From NCBI GenBank assembly GCA_009733775.1, contig WOGZ01000515.1:1-18157 (forward strand): a stretch of DNA of 18,157 bases. The letters run 5' to 3'. Positions within the stretch are counted from its first letter, which is position 1. Each line of letters starts with the position of its first letter. The position numbers and the translations under genes were made by a program. The notes under the pieces were generated by a model that was not told where the DNA came from, made no database searches, and worked only from the letters and a program-made list of their open reading frames with translations. This document shows positions 9,064 through 18,157 of this stretch, piece after piece. The DNA is from Alectoria sarmentosa (lineage: Eukaryota > Ascomycota > Lecanoromycetes > Lecanorales > Parmeliaceae).

Positions 9064-10579
9064 CTACTGGTATCCATTTTGGTCCTCCTGCCCGTCGGGT
9101 TGCTCGATTTGATGGAAATCCAGGATTTCCTGGTACCTATCCAACCACTGTTAGCTACATCCTTTGAGCACCGCACACGGGGGTCTTGCGAACATCATAA
9201 CCTTCCATTGGTCAACTGGCAGATCGGCATCGTTGAATGACCAATCGAATTTCTCCTCTGCTACCGGCTCATCGCTTGGATCATGGTATGGAGCGAGGTA
9301 CTCATGTGCCAGAGCGTCTCCAGCCCGTACTCGTAGTCGAGGATCGAAGACTAGCATCTTCTCGAGTAGATCGATGGCTATCACTGGTCAGAACATGTGC
9401 TTTCAATAGATAGGATACCATACCCAGAGGGTCTGCGTTCTTGAACTTGTTCGACAAGGGTTGTCGTTCCCGCTTTGGAAGTGATTGCACAAAGCGAAGG
9501 GTCTGCGTCCAGCTGTTAGCAATATAGGGTGCTGGCTGTGAAGAGGTGTCATACATTTTCGCTGCCAATGGTCTGGATGACATCGTCTGGTGGGGTACCG
9601 AGAAGCTCGGTGATAATGGAGAATTGATTGACGTGATCTTTGCCAGGGAACAGGGGCTTCCCTTCAAGCATCTCTGCGAATATGCATCCTGCGCTCCATA
9701 TATCCACCTCCACATCGTATTTCTGCCACGTGAGCATGATCTCCGGGGCACGGTAGTATCTTGTCGATACATAGCCCGTCATTTGCGGATCTTGAATACG
9801 GGCGAGACCAAAGTCACAGATCTTCAAGTCACAGTTTTCGTTCACAAGGATGTTGCTGGGCTTCAGATCTCGGTGGACGACTCCTGCAGAGTGCACGTAT
9901 TTCAATCCTCGCTAAATGGTATCAGCGCCTTGGGATGTAGCGCATACTAACGCTCGAGCAGACGTACCAAGATCTGGTACAGGAAGTATTGAATGAATTG
10001 CTTCTCGAGTGGTCTTGAGGTCAACAGGCGATGTAGGTCGGTCCCTAGGAGCTCGGTGACAAAGTAGCTAGTAACTCGATAAGCTGTGTATGACGAAAAC
10101 GACGCTTTCAGAAAAAGCGACTCACATGTCCTCGAGCGGTGATATGAAGATGTCGCTTAAGCTGATGACCTGGAAAGGGTCAATGTTGGACGGCCATTGT
10201 AAATCCACCCATCTCTTACGTTTTCATGACGCAGGTGTTTGAGTAGCTTCAGTTCTCGATATGTGCGCTTCGATAAGACAGGCGTGCTGAAAGGTTTCAT
10301 AATCTTCTTGACCGCCACAGCCTGACTGGTGAGTTGATCCTTTGCGGAGCTACGTGGGACCGGGCATTAGAGATACAATCGGCGTACTTGACAAGAATGC
10401 AGAATACCAAACAAGGCCAAAGGCTCCCATTCCCACAGGCTGTAGGTCGGTGTACCTGTTGCCGCGTCAACATTTGCACGATGCCAGCGAATTGTGCATT
10501 GTGCGGGAGTGGGGCTGAGGTACCTGCTGGTGATCTCGAAGGTAGTGCCAAAAATTTGGGCGCGAACAAACTCCGCCAT
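9064..10579 (-). CDS. HOG1: Hog1-type stress-activated MAP kinase (p38 family; 9 exons)
   Basis: This is the terminal kinase of the high-osmolarity/oxidative stress cascade, which moves to the nucleus after activation by a Pbs2-type MAPKK. Minus-strand exons are 10579-10524, 10455-10408, 10349-10220, 10169-10126, 10067-9968, 9911-9555, 9502-9424, 9377-9194 and 9136-9064, giving 356 aa, the normal Hog1 length. Landmarks are the start [17 protein letters not shown], the glycine loop VGMGAFGLV (26-34), the catalytic lysine in VAVKK (Lys49), HRDLKPSN with catalytic Asp141, DFG with Asp159, and the activation motif Thr171-Gly172-Tyr173. The Hog1-specific tail [22 protein letters not shown] precedes the short end [12 protein letters not shown]...NGYQ. 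Eight introns are 46-68 bp. The last (9193-9137) has the poor donor GTTCGC; if it is retained, the tail becomes 13 other residues and a stop (346 aa). No kinase residue is missing. Confidence 0.98.
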
Positions 10580-11248
10580 GATGACTTGGTGGCCGAAGCA
10601 GCTCGAGAGGAAGAGGTTATCCAGCAGAGGGATGTACTGTAGTGCAACTGCACCGGCAAAACAGCAACTTGATTCTTGTAGCCGCGGTAGCTGATGGGCC
10701 GACGCCCGGTTTGCCTAGCGTACCCGGTAGTTTAAAGCTTAGCTTCCTTAGGGCATGATAAATTCCATTGAAACCTTGAGGCTTGCACTCTTTTCCTTGT
10801 TGATCTCCTGATACTGTTTCATGGAGTGGTCATACAAAAAGGCCAGTGTATGTAAAAGTGAAATAGGGAAAACAACAGATGCGAGTCTCAAATCACAGTG
10901 CAGTGTTGATATAGGAAACTTCTACTGCGTGTGTGTGTGTGTGTGTGTGTGTTGCAAAGGATAAGTCATATATTCAATTGGAGCGACATGATGCTCTCTC
11001 ATCATCGACTATCTCATCATGTAGACTTTCACTTTGGATCTGAATCTAAAGTCACCACGTCATGCCGCTCTTAGCGCAACAATCATGAGACTACTTTAGA
11101 TCCATTCACTCCTGTCGACATCTAATAAAGTACAGTATGGTCAACCTCAAGTATCATGCCGTACAGGTGACGGGATGGAATGCAGAGCCAATCATACCAT
11201 TGCACTGCCTTTTTTTTCAAAGGCTTCTGCATGATCAAATCTGCCCTT
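10580..11248. other. HOG1 upstream region
   Basis: This is presumably the HOG1 promoter. It contains a (GT)12 tract (listed separately) and an 8-bp inverted repeat, ACATGATG at 10986-10993 with CATCATGT at 11015-11022, separated by 21 nt. No gene is evident. Confidence 0.5.
10929..10952. repeat. HOG1: (GT)12 dinucleotide repeat in the HOG1 upstream region
   Basis: Twelve uninterrupted GT units lie about 350 bp before the HOG1 start codon. Such tracts vary in length between strains and can affect promoter structure; no effect can be inferred here. Confidence 0.95.
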
Positions 11249-12186
11249 CTACAGCTTCTGCCCAACTACATCATGTCTTCGACATTGCTGGCTCCCTCTG
11301 ATTTGGTTACTAGCAGCTAATATTTGCTGCCCAATGCCCAGACTGTTCCTCGGCCTCTCCAACGTCCCTACGTTGGGCACGGTACCCAATAGCGCAAGTT
11401 CCCTCTGGGTACCACCCAACCATTTCCGCCAGAAGCCATTCTGCAACAGGGATGACATCAGGGATGCAACATCCCACAAGTCCCAGGCTTTCTGAGCCGA
11501 CAACATACCGAGCTGAAGATATACATGGCTTGCCTTCTGCAAGATAAGCTCGTCATTTCATATAAAGCGCCTGGACGCTGACTGTATCAATGATCGCGTC
11601 GAACTTACGCTCGCGGCATACCTTTTCAAGATGCTTTCCAAATGGTTTTTCTGCAACATAGTCGTTGGCATCGTCAGCACCGAATTATTTCAACATTTCG
11701 ACACTCGCATCGGAGCACATTGCTACGAGCTTCCCTAGTGGTCCGACAATGTGCTTGGCAATTTGTACAAGCATCGTACCGCAAACGCCACTGCCACCAT
11801 GGATCAGAATCCAGTCGCCATTCCTGATTTTGCGGTAATCCAGAAATCGAATAGCTGTACAGCCCACTCCGCTCGAAAATTGTCGCCTACTGCAGTAATT
11901 ACCCCTGCGAAGTCGATTTCCGAAATCCAGAGCTGGTTGAACGGATTGGGGCAATCCTAATGAGCATGTGGAAAGAGGGATTGAACGCTGCATGAATGAC
12001 CCGCATTTGAACCTGGTCATTGGATACAATTTTGGCCATAGGGATGGAATTGAGGGACAGTACGGTAGTGGGGTGAGTCAGACAAGGTGTATGCCGACGC
12101 TCACGTCTGGACTTCATTGAAGGTGAAGGCTCCATCGAAATCTGGATATCGTGGAATCTCACATTGGGAAGCGTAGGCTTGTGCAT
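11249..12186 (-). pseudogene. Decayed medium-chain dehydrogenase/quinone oxidoreductase (zinc-type MDR family)
   Basis: Pieces of an MDR oxidoreductase appear in order on the minus strand but in different frames. VLSLNSIP...NDQVQMRVIHAAFNP (about 12075-11975) is the N-terminal barrel. EIDFAGVITAVGDN (about 11930-11880) is in a second frame. TAIRFLDYRKIRNGDWILIHGGSGVCGTMLVQIAK (about 11855-11750; written as one family block, TAI..LD..KI..GD..LI.GGSG.CGTM.VQIAK) is the Rossmann dinucleotide-binding region, in a third. FGADDANDYVAEKPFGK follows after an in-frame TAA at about 11685, then another in-frame TGA near 11550. A late WRKWLGGTQRE piece is in yet another frame. The roughly 50 residues normally found between the AVGDN and TAI segments appear to be missing. 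Several frame changes, two stops and a deletion with no plausible introns make this a pseudogene. The end points are approximate. The parental function was probably NAD(P)H-dependent reduction of a small carbonyl or quinone. Confidence 0.75.
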
Positions 12187-13689
12187 GGATCGAAGCGCAG
12201 AAGATAGCCGAAGCGAACAAGGTCAATGGCATGGAACAGCAGAGGGGTAAGATTTTGTCTTGATTACGATCCATGTCGTTTCCATGTTACCCTCCTGATT
12301 GTGCAGTATCTAGACGAGAAGCAGCTAGACTTGCCGGCAAGCGGACGGCATCGGTGTGGGATCGAACGGCGATATCCTGGGGAGAGAGTAGGCGAAAGAA
12401 GTCAATCATGTCAATGGCAGCGGCTTTCATTCTAATGCAGTGGGAGTTTATGCGTTGTTGCTGTCGGAGAACTGCACGTCGCAGTCACAAATCACACTTT
12501 GGAATGAACGCTGCCGCCGATTTATAGCTTTCACCCGCCAATCCAATTGGAGAAGATGTGGAAATGCGCCAATTGACTGAAATGGCTTGCCGTTGCTTTT
12601 GATCATGTACAACGTCTTGCAAATTGCAATGACCTTGGTCAGCTCTTGCAAGGCAGAATATCGGCCTTGATCGGATGATCGCATATGCGGTATATGAGAC
12701 TTGATGTTCAAATATAGACTATCGTGCAGCTGCAGCTTGCCCTGTAATCTCTCCCTCTCCCTCTCTCTGTTTTTCTCTCTTTCTCTCTCAGTCTCCGCCC
12801 CCCATGCTGTAGCCCGTGCGCTGGAAGCGTGAACGATTTCCCACGCCACGAGGTTGCCCGCAGAGGTTCAAAGGCTAGGCAAGCTTCGGTCGAGGCGCCA
12901 AGACCTAACTCCACAATCCTACCGTCTTCATCATCCTCGTCTTCTCATCCCCACGGTGGATGACATTGTTCATGAAACGACTACACCGTCATCCATTTGT
13001 CGCAATTGATGATACTTAGTCAATCTTCCAAGGCTTCGTTGATGACTGGACCTCAAGGGCTCACGTACCCTCCTCCCTCAACCCGATCTCCGCGTCAGCC
13101 ACCAACCTGCTTCAGGGTATTGTCGATCTACGCCATCGAACAATAGAGCCTGCTTTACTTCAATCTCCAACCTCGTCCTCTTGGATCGCTACCATTTCGC
13201 CGCGACGCCTGTTCTCTGAATGCTGCAGGGCAATCACGATACGGCGAGCCAGACATCCGTCAAAGCTGCATGCTCATATTGATTCCGGATACCCACTGGC
13301 CACTACGGCCCAACCGCCAAGCTGCTCTCGGGTTGAGCGAGGCTGGAGAAAGGCCTGCGCATCCGCTTCCATACTCTTTCTGAAGCACATTCCAAAACCA
13401 GCCTACCCATACTGATTAGCCCAAGCATTGTCGTCTTCTACGTGATCGCCTTTTGCAGGCGTTATAGGGCTGCACCGTGTCCGCCTCTACAAAGGTAGCA
13501 CTCGGAGTCAAATTCCCTGAACCGACTGCTCAACGCGATTGAATATTGCGCAACCGACTCTGCGCTCTATTGATTGGTTTCCGCAACATTGCCATTCGAT
13601 CCACCGCTGGAACGGTACCTCTCATCCAGTCGATCAATTCATCCGTATATTCACGCATTGACCAGACCTGGGGGAGCACCTGCTGCACC
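12187..13689. other. Upstream region and leader of the G-alpha gene
   Basis: No protein gene is recognised in these 1.5 kb. A long CT tract lies at 12748-12789, and sequence from about 12900 onward looks like a fungal leader, C-rich and with few long frames. Upstream ATGs with short frames lie at 12804-12812, 12960-13019, 13009-13146, 13220-13282 and 13270-13383. Whether they are transcribed is unknown. A minus-strand frame at 12101-12232 with a signal-like N terminus overlaps the left edge. Confidence 0.5.
12748..12789. repeat. Polypyrimidine (CT-rich) tract upstream of G-alpha
   Basis: About 42 bases consist almost only of C and T on the plus strand, mainly CTCTC and CCCTCT units broken by one GTTTTT. 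CT-rich tracts often precede transcription starts in filamentous fungi, so this may mark the promoter of the G-alpha gene about 0.9 kb downstream. It also produces a spurious Arg/Glu-repeat frame on the minus strand. Confidence 0.8.
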
Positions 13690-15117
13690 ATGGGTGCATG
13701 TCAGAGCATGCAAAATGGTGATGAGGAGGAAAAGAGGAAGCGAAGTCGGGCAATAGATGCCAAGCTGGAGGAAGACTCAAGACGATTACGGAAAGAATGC
13801 AAGATACTACTACTAGGTACGCTTGTCCCTCCCGTCCTGACGACAGGATGGCTTACAGTTGCAAACAGGTTCTGGAGAAAGCGGTAAATCCACGATAGTA
13901 AAGCAAATGAAGATTATCCACCAAAATGGTTACACCAAAGATGAACTCGCCCTCTATCGTCTCACCATCTACAAAAACGTGCTTGACTGCGCCAAAGCTC
14001 TCATAGGAGCTATGCGGCAATTTGAGATCGAACCCAGGGATCCCCGGAACAATGACAATGCTGATTATCTACTGGAATATGTGGTGGACCCAGATCCCCA
14101 TACGCCGCTCGACCCACACGTGGGCGAGTGCGTTGTGAGTATATGGAAGGATCCAAGTATCGCAGATATTATGGAGCATCAGAGCGAATTTTATTTGATG
14201 GACTCAGCGCCTTAGTACGTCCTCGATGGAAATCCTTCGGCACCTAGAGCTCACGTACATCTAGTTTCTTTGACGAAGTCATCCGAATTGCCGAACCCAA
14301 CTACATTCCCATCGAGGCCGATGTCCTGCGAGCCCGAACTAAGACAACAGGTATATACGAAACGCGCTTCACAATGGGACAGTTGAGTATACAGTACGCG
14401 TGACCCCCTCTTTTCCCCCACCTTTTTCCGCTCTTCGGAATAGGTATCTGTAGCTAATGCACTGGGGATTAGTATGTTTGACGTTGGCGGCCAACGCTCG
14501 GAACGTAAAAAGTGGATCCATTGCTTCGAAAATGTTACCTCCATAATCTTCTGCGTCGCGCTTTCCGAGTACGACCAAGTGCTCCTTGAGGAATCGAATC
14601 AAAACCGCATGATGGAATCCCTTGTGCTTTTCGACAGCGTAGTTAACAGCCGCTGGTTCATGCGCACGTCCATAATTCTGTTTTTGAACAAGGTCGATTT
14701 GTTCAAGGGGAAGCTGGAAAGAAGTCCATTAGGAAGTTATTTTCCGGATTACAGTGGTGGCAACGATGTCAATCGTGCCGCCAAGTATCTACTGTGGCGG
14801 TTTAATCAGGTTAATAGGGCGCATTTGAACTTGTACCCGCAGTGAGTAACGACCCGTTTCACCCTGCTGGGCGGTTGCTTGCAGGCGGGGACTCGTGCAT
14901 GGAGTTGACCTTTGCCTTTTGATTGCAACATTGGTACGGGTCAGGCCGTCAACGCGAAGTAGCTGACGTTGCATGATCAAAACTGGATTGAAATTGCTGA
15001 CATTTTCTACTCTATAGTCTTACACAAGCCACCGACACCTCAAACATCCGCCTGGTCTTCGCCGCCGTCAAAGATACGATCCTCCACAATGCATTAGCAG
15101 ATTCAGGCATATTGTGA
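13690..15117 (+). CDS. gna-3: Heterotrimeric G-protein alpha subunit, fungal group III (GNA-3/GanB type; 5 exons)
   Basis: This membrane-bound GTPase relays receptor signals; group III members usually feed adenylate cyclase/cAMP in nutrient sensing, germination and conidiation. Exons are 13690-13816, 13869-14214, 14265-14393, 14473-14841 and 15018-15117, giving 356 aa, the standard length. The start is CACCATGGG; MGACQS supplies the myristoylated Gly2 and a palmitoylated Cys4. Visible motifs are the P-loop GSGESGKST (43-51), switch I RARTKTTG with arginine finger Arg182, switch II DVGGQ with catalytic Gln208, NKVD (273-276) and TQATDT near the C terminus. It ends in DSGIL and lacks the Cys four from the end that is ADP-ribosylated by pertussis toxin in group I, which fits group III. 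Introns are 52, 50, 79 and 176 bp; the last is unusually long for this window. The frame is open upstream only from non-ATG codons, so this start is secure. Confidence 0.98.
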
Positions 15118-16119
15118 CACATGCCTTGCGAAAGCATCCCACGACCGCCATAGCCGGAGCAAGAAAGACTACGCCTATTTGCTTTCCACTTTGTATATAC
15201 CTGTCGACTTCTGCCATTAGGCTTTATTGATATTTATTCCCACACACGACCTATCCCGAGCTCTCGAAACCAGTTGGGCTAGTGGGATTGGATGACGTGT
15301 CTCCGTTAGGAAACTCGAGTCGCCCGCTTGTTGGTATGAAGCCTAACCTGAACAGTGAATGTCTTCTGTGGCAGGATTTTTGGAGCAATACAGACATCCT
15401 GTCTCTCTACAATGGCAGCTGCGGGGCGCTGGGGGAAAAGGGGAAAGGAAAGTGTGCGGTTCGAGTGAATGCTCTAAGCAACAGCAGGAGACGGACTTGA
15501 TGGAATGTTGAAGGACTAAAACCCTATTCTGGATCACTCATCCTGATAAAGTCTGACCAAAAAAGTCGATTTGATTTGTTTGCGCTTCATTTGGCTCGCG
15601 AGAATACGGTGGAAACGCCTTGATAACCTGTTATTTCTATGCGAGCCTTGCGATCAGAGATCGCGCCGGCGATGATCAGATTTAACGCGCGAGGGAAAGA
15701 GCCACTGAGTCTGGAGCATGGCGCTTTGGTTCTTCTGTGGGTGGCGGGTAGCATTGGGTTGGTGTCAGGGTTGACCGCGCATGTTGGGTAATGGGATGAA
15801 TCCTGCGAAGCAGCTGTCATGCGACATGGAACATGACGCACGGCGAGCCCTGGATATATCAATCATGCTTTGTAGATAGCAGCTCCTCTTGAAACGAGCC
15901 GTTTACAACTGATCTCGAGAGTTACAGCGACCGCGAACTAAACTGGGTTCACTGACATTCAGGTTCAGTACCATGTTTTCGCGCGGCCGCTCGAGTGAAT
16001 TCCTTGACTTTCCCGGGGTTCAGTGCGTCTATGTCGATTGAATTCGCAGGCATTGGACTCTCAATATGAGATCCGCATAATGGCTACCTTTCCTCGAGTA
16101 GCGCCTTCAGTCTCGAAGT
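15118..16119. other. G-alpha 3' region and intergenic sequence
   Basis: The left part should be the G-alpha 3' UTR. Short frames (15282-15500 plus, 15587-15862 minus) have no family resemblance. A dense group of rare restriction sites at 15983-16017 is noted in the findings. Otherwise I see nothing identifiable. Confidence 0.5.
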
Positions 16120-17828
16120 TCAAGGACATGCCACCGATTCTCGTAGGACGCCATGCTGCTTGCGGAGAGAGACGTGGTTTCGCTTTGTTGAGTAAGCGTG
16201 GCAGCGTGGCAGCGACTCTCTCGGCTTCCGGACCAACGACAAGTTACTAGAGGCTAGTAGCCTTGGAGACGGAACTTCCAAGTATAGCGAATCGAGAGCG
16301 TCATGAATACTGGTATTGTCCGCTTCATGTTCGTGACGGGGAGATGGATCGGATCTGGCTCGAGGTGTTACTGCGCCCGAGGTGACAGCGCTGGCAATGA
16401 GAGAGTCCAATTTAGATAACAGTGTCCCTACACTTGAGGGCAGAGGAGAGGTCGGAAATCCGCTTCGCAATGCCTGCCAACTCTCTAGCGGATAACCTCG
16501 TCTCCATGGTTTCCCTCTCTCGGTGACAAGAGAGATTTGAAGTTGATCGTTCATCATTGCCAGCGCTTGGCGATACTGCAGGAGCCGGCGTTGGCTGAAC
16601 TCTTTTAAACCTGGTAGAATCCACTGATGGTATAATCTGCTATGGGTTTCACTAAGAGAGAAATACTTGAGATGGAATATAAGGAGGCCACGAAGGTAGC
16701 AAGCATTTTTGCTTACACCCAAGACTCGAGGCGTTATCTTGACAATTTCGGGATTCAAACCGTAGAAGGTCACAAGCTGAATCTCGGTATGGACGTGGCA
16801 CGGGACAGCTTTGTTCGGAAACGCTACTCGCGGCGTGATCTGTTGATACCGTGGAATTATCTCAAGACGCATCGATTTGAACAGCTTAGAATACCTCAAT
16901 ACCTTCTTGAAGCCGAAGCCATGTCTTGGCACAGGCCCCAGTATCGCCCAATCTTATTGACCTGGCAAATGTATTTGTTTTGGAGAGCTATCCCTGGTCC
17001 GAGGCCACACTTGGTCATCGTCTCTTCGACTGTCATTCCATCTGGAGTACATACCCGTGACGTTGCTTCACCGCTGCTTTGATTAATTGGAGCTCCTCGT
17101 CCCTGTCCTTGATGCTGCTGTCAACACTCTGATATTTCAAGCACAGATCATTAACACTACGGTGCAAATCTGCAACGTCTACAGCGCGAGCAGTTGGGAC
17201 CGCACATTGGGCAAATCCTCGAAGACTTTGATCTAGCGGCTCCCAGATACTTAGGCATGTTCCAATGTCTGGACTGAAGTCGACCATTTATACGATCTCG
17301 ATTCACCGCAACAGTCTGATTAAATATCATGTCTCTGCATACTGTGCGATGTAGATCTGAGAACAAATCAGCAGGACACAGCTGAGCGCTTCTTTGAAAC
17401 GTTGCAACGTACGTCTTTTGGCACACTTCTCGAGTGTAGTGAAAATAGCTTGCAATGCATACACGACGCGTTCTTGTACGGCTCCATTTGCGGCAAGCCG
17501 AGCAATCAAGCCTGAAGGCTCGCTCAACAATTTCTTCCAATGCAATGGCAGAGACTGTCTTGGCATCTTTCTGATTAGCTACTAGGAAAGCGAAATCGTT
17601 AGAAAGCCTTTGCTCGACTTCGAATGGCAGGATACGGCCATCGTCATTGCTTGGAGGTTGTTGACCATGCCAATCTTCGTGCACGTGTGGCTTTGGATCC
17701 CCAGGGGTCTTCTTGCAGGCTTGCTAGAGGTCTACAATATATTTGTGGAAACGATATTGATCGGTGTCTCTCCATATGGACCGCTCATCAGAAGCGGTGC
17801 TCATCGGCAAAGGCTGTGGAGATGACAT
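16120..17828 (-). pseudogene. Decayed fungal deaminase-fold protein (OTT_1508-like deaminase family)
   Basis: A candidate start (MSSPQPLPMSTASDER, 17828) opens a frame interrupted by TAG at 17726-17724. The same frame resumes with FEVEQRLSNDFAFLVA and SAIALEEIVE. Near 17525 the likely sequence jumps frame to PSGLIARLAANGAVQERV and ALQAIFTTLEKCAK, then back to DMIFNQTVAVNRDRI and then to a helical DLHRSVNDLCLKYQSVD segment. The last 270 codons are open (16932-16120) and contain HGFGFKKVLRYSKLF, PCHVHTEIQLVTFY and GVSKNACYLRGLLI. In the family I think this belongs to, the last two are a HAE motif and a SK.ACYLC motif that bind the catalytic zinc. Here Ala is Thr, and the second Cys is Arg (CGT, one base from TGT). 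Several frame changes, a stop and a lost ligand point to a dead gene. Family naming is from memory of the pattern and is only moderately sure; introns could explain one of the breaks. Confidence 0.6.
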
Positions 17829-18103
17829 TGTGATGGCATGTTTGGACAACGAAAATGAAGCACCAGTGGAACATGTAGATTGCAAATGGGCATCTTGGAG
17901 CAGAAAGTAGGAGATGATTATCGACTTTGATTGATACAAGAGACGAGCATGCATGAAGCCGCAAAGGGAAGCCGAGGTATATGCAGGCATGAGGCATGTC
18001 ACAGGAATCAGTATGCAGGCAGGGAGGGTAGCGGCTGAATCATGGCCTAGCGAATTGCGAATTCTGCAAAGCAAAGAGTTAAAGGTACAAAGGAGGATAC
18101 AGA
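17829..18103. other. Upstream flank of the deaminase relic
   Basis: No gene is recognised. This would have been the promoter of the relic gene. The right part grades into purine-rich sequence next to the GAA repeat. Confidence 0.4.
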
Positions 18104-18157
18104 GAAGAAGAAGAAGAAGAAGAAGAAGAAGAAGAAGAAGAAGAAGAAGAAGAAGAA
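18104..18157. repeat. (GAA)n trinucleotide microsatellite at the right edge
   Basis: Eighteen uninterrupted GAA units run to the last base of the window, so the true length is unknown. The tract is purine-only on the plus strand, and such GAA/TTC runs are prone to length change and to assembly collapse. Confidence 0.98.

Noticed and set aside
11685..12029. A single intact small protein ending in a Rossmann-like segment
   Set aside because: Only its second half matches the MDR family; the first half is out of frame relative to the relic's true sequence, so it is a fragment of a pseudogene.
12448..12849. Minus-strand frame with an Arg/Glu repeat (ERERE)
   Set aside because: The repeat is the translation of the CT tract at 12748-12789; the rest has no family resemblance.
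13546..13689. In-frame N-terminal extension of G-alpha
   Set aside because: It begins at TTG, not ATG; the MGACQS start at 13690 supplies the required lipid-modification signal and a strong context.
1..18157. Search for tRNA, rRNA, CRISPR arrays and transposons
   Set aside because: No tRNA B-box-like sequence with matching arms, no spaced direct repeats, and no transposase or reverse-transcriptase motifs were seen by eye; a tRNAscan or repeat search would be needed to exclude them formally.

Overview
This is nuclear DNA of a filamentous ascomycete (Pezizomycotina; possibly Dothideomycetes, but the class is a guess). The evidence is short introns (mostly 44-79 bp) with GTANGT-like donors, CTRAY-like branch sites and YAG acceptors, plus four genes of clear fungal orthology: a cullin-1, an AVL9-type DENN-related protein, the Hog1 stress MAP kinase and a group III G-protein alpha subunit. 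All four can be spliced from the sequence into complete frames of about the usual family length. I see no bacterial, viral or transposon genes, no CRISPR array, no tRNA and no rRNA.

Layout, left to right: (CT)26 microsatellite (1-53); a YjlB-type cupin gene (+, 620-1168); cullin-1/CDC53 (+, 2107-4624, 5 exons, 767 aa); AVL9 (-, 7582-5186, 11 exons, 626 aa), convergent with the cullin; a 1.5 kb gene-free gap; HOG1 (-, 10579-9064, 9 exons, 356 aa); a decayed medium-chain dehydrogenase/quinone-oxidoreductase gene (-, about 12186-11249); a 1.5 kb gap with a CT tract and several upstream ATGs, leading to the G-alpha gene (+, 13690-15117, 5 exons, 356 aa); a 1 kb gap; a decayed or rapidly diverging deaminase-like gene (-, about 17828-16120); and a (GAA)18 microsatellite at the right end.

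The intact genes are core eukaryotic functions: ubiquitin ligation (cullin), late secretory traffic (AVL9), osmotic and oxidative stress signalling (HOG1) and nutrient/cAMP signalling (G-alpha). HOG1 and the G-alpha gene lie about 3 kb apart and are transcribed away from each other, with a dead dehydrogenase between them. I see no evidence of a secondary-metabolite cluster or a new defence system. The most unusual observations concern gene architecture: an 11-nt microexon and a GC-AG intron in AVL9, a 17-nt exon in the cullin, a very weak donor on the last HOG1 intron, a leader with several upstream ATGs before G-alpha, and a deaminase-family relic whose presumed zinc-ligand cysteine is replaced.
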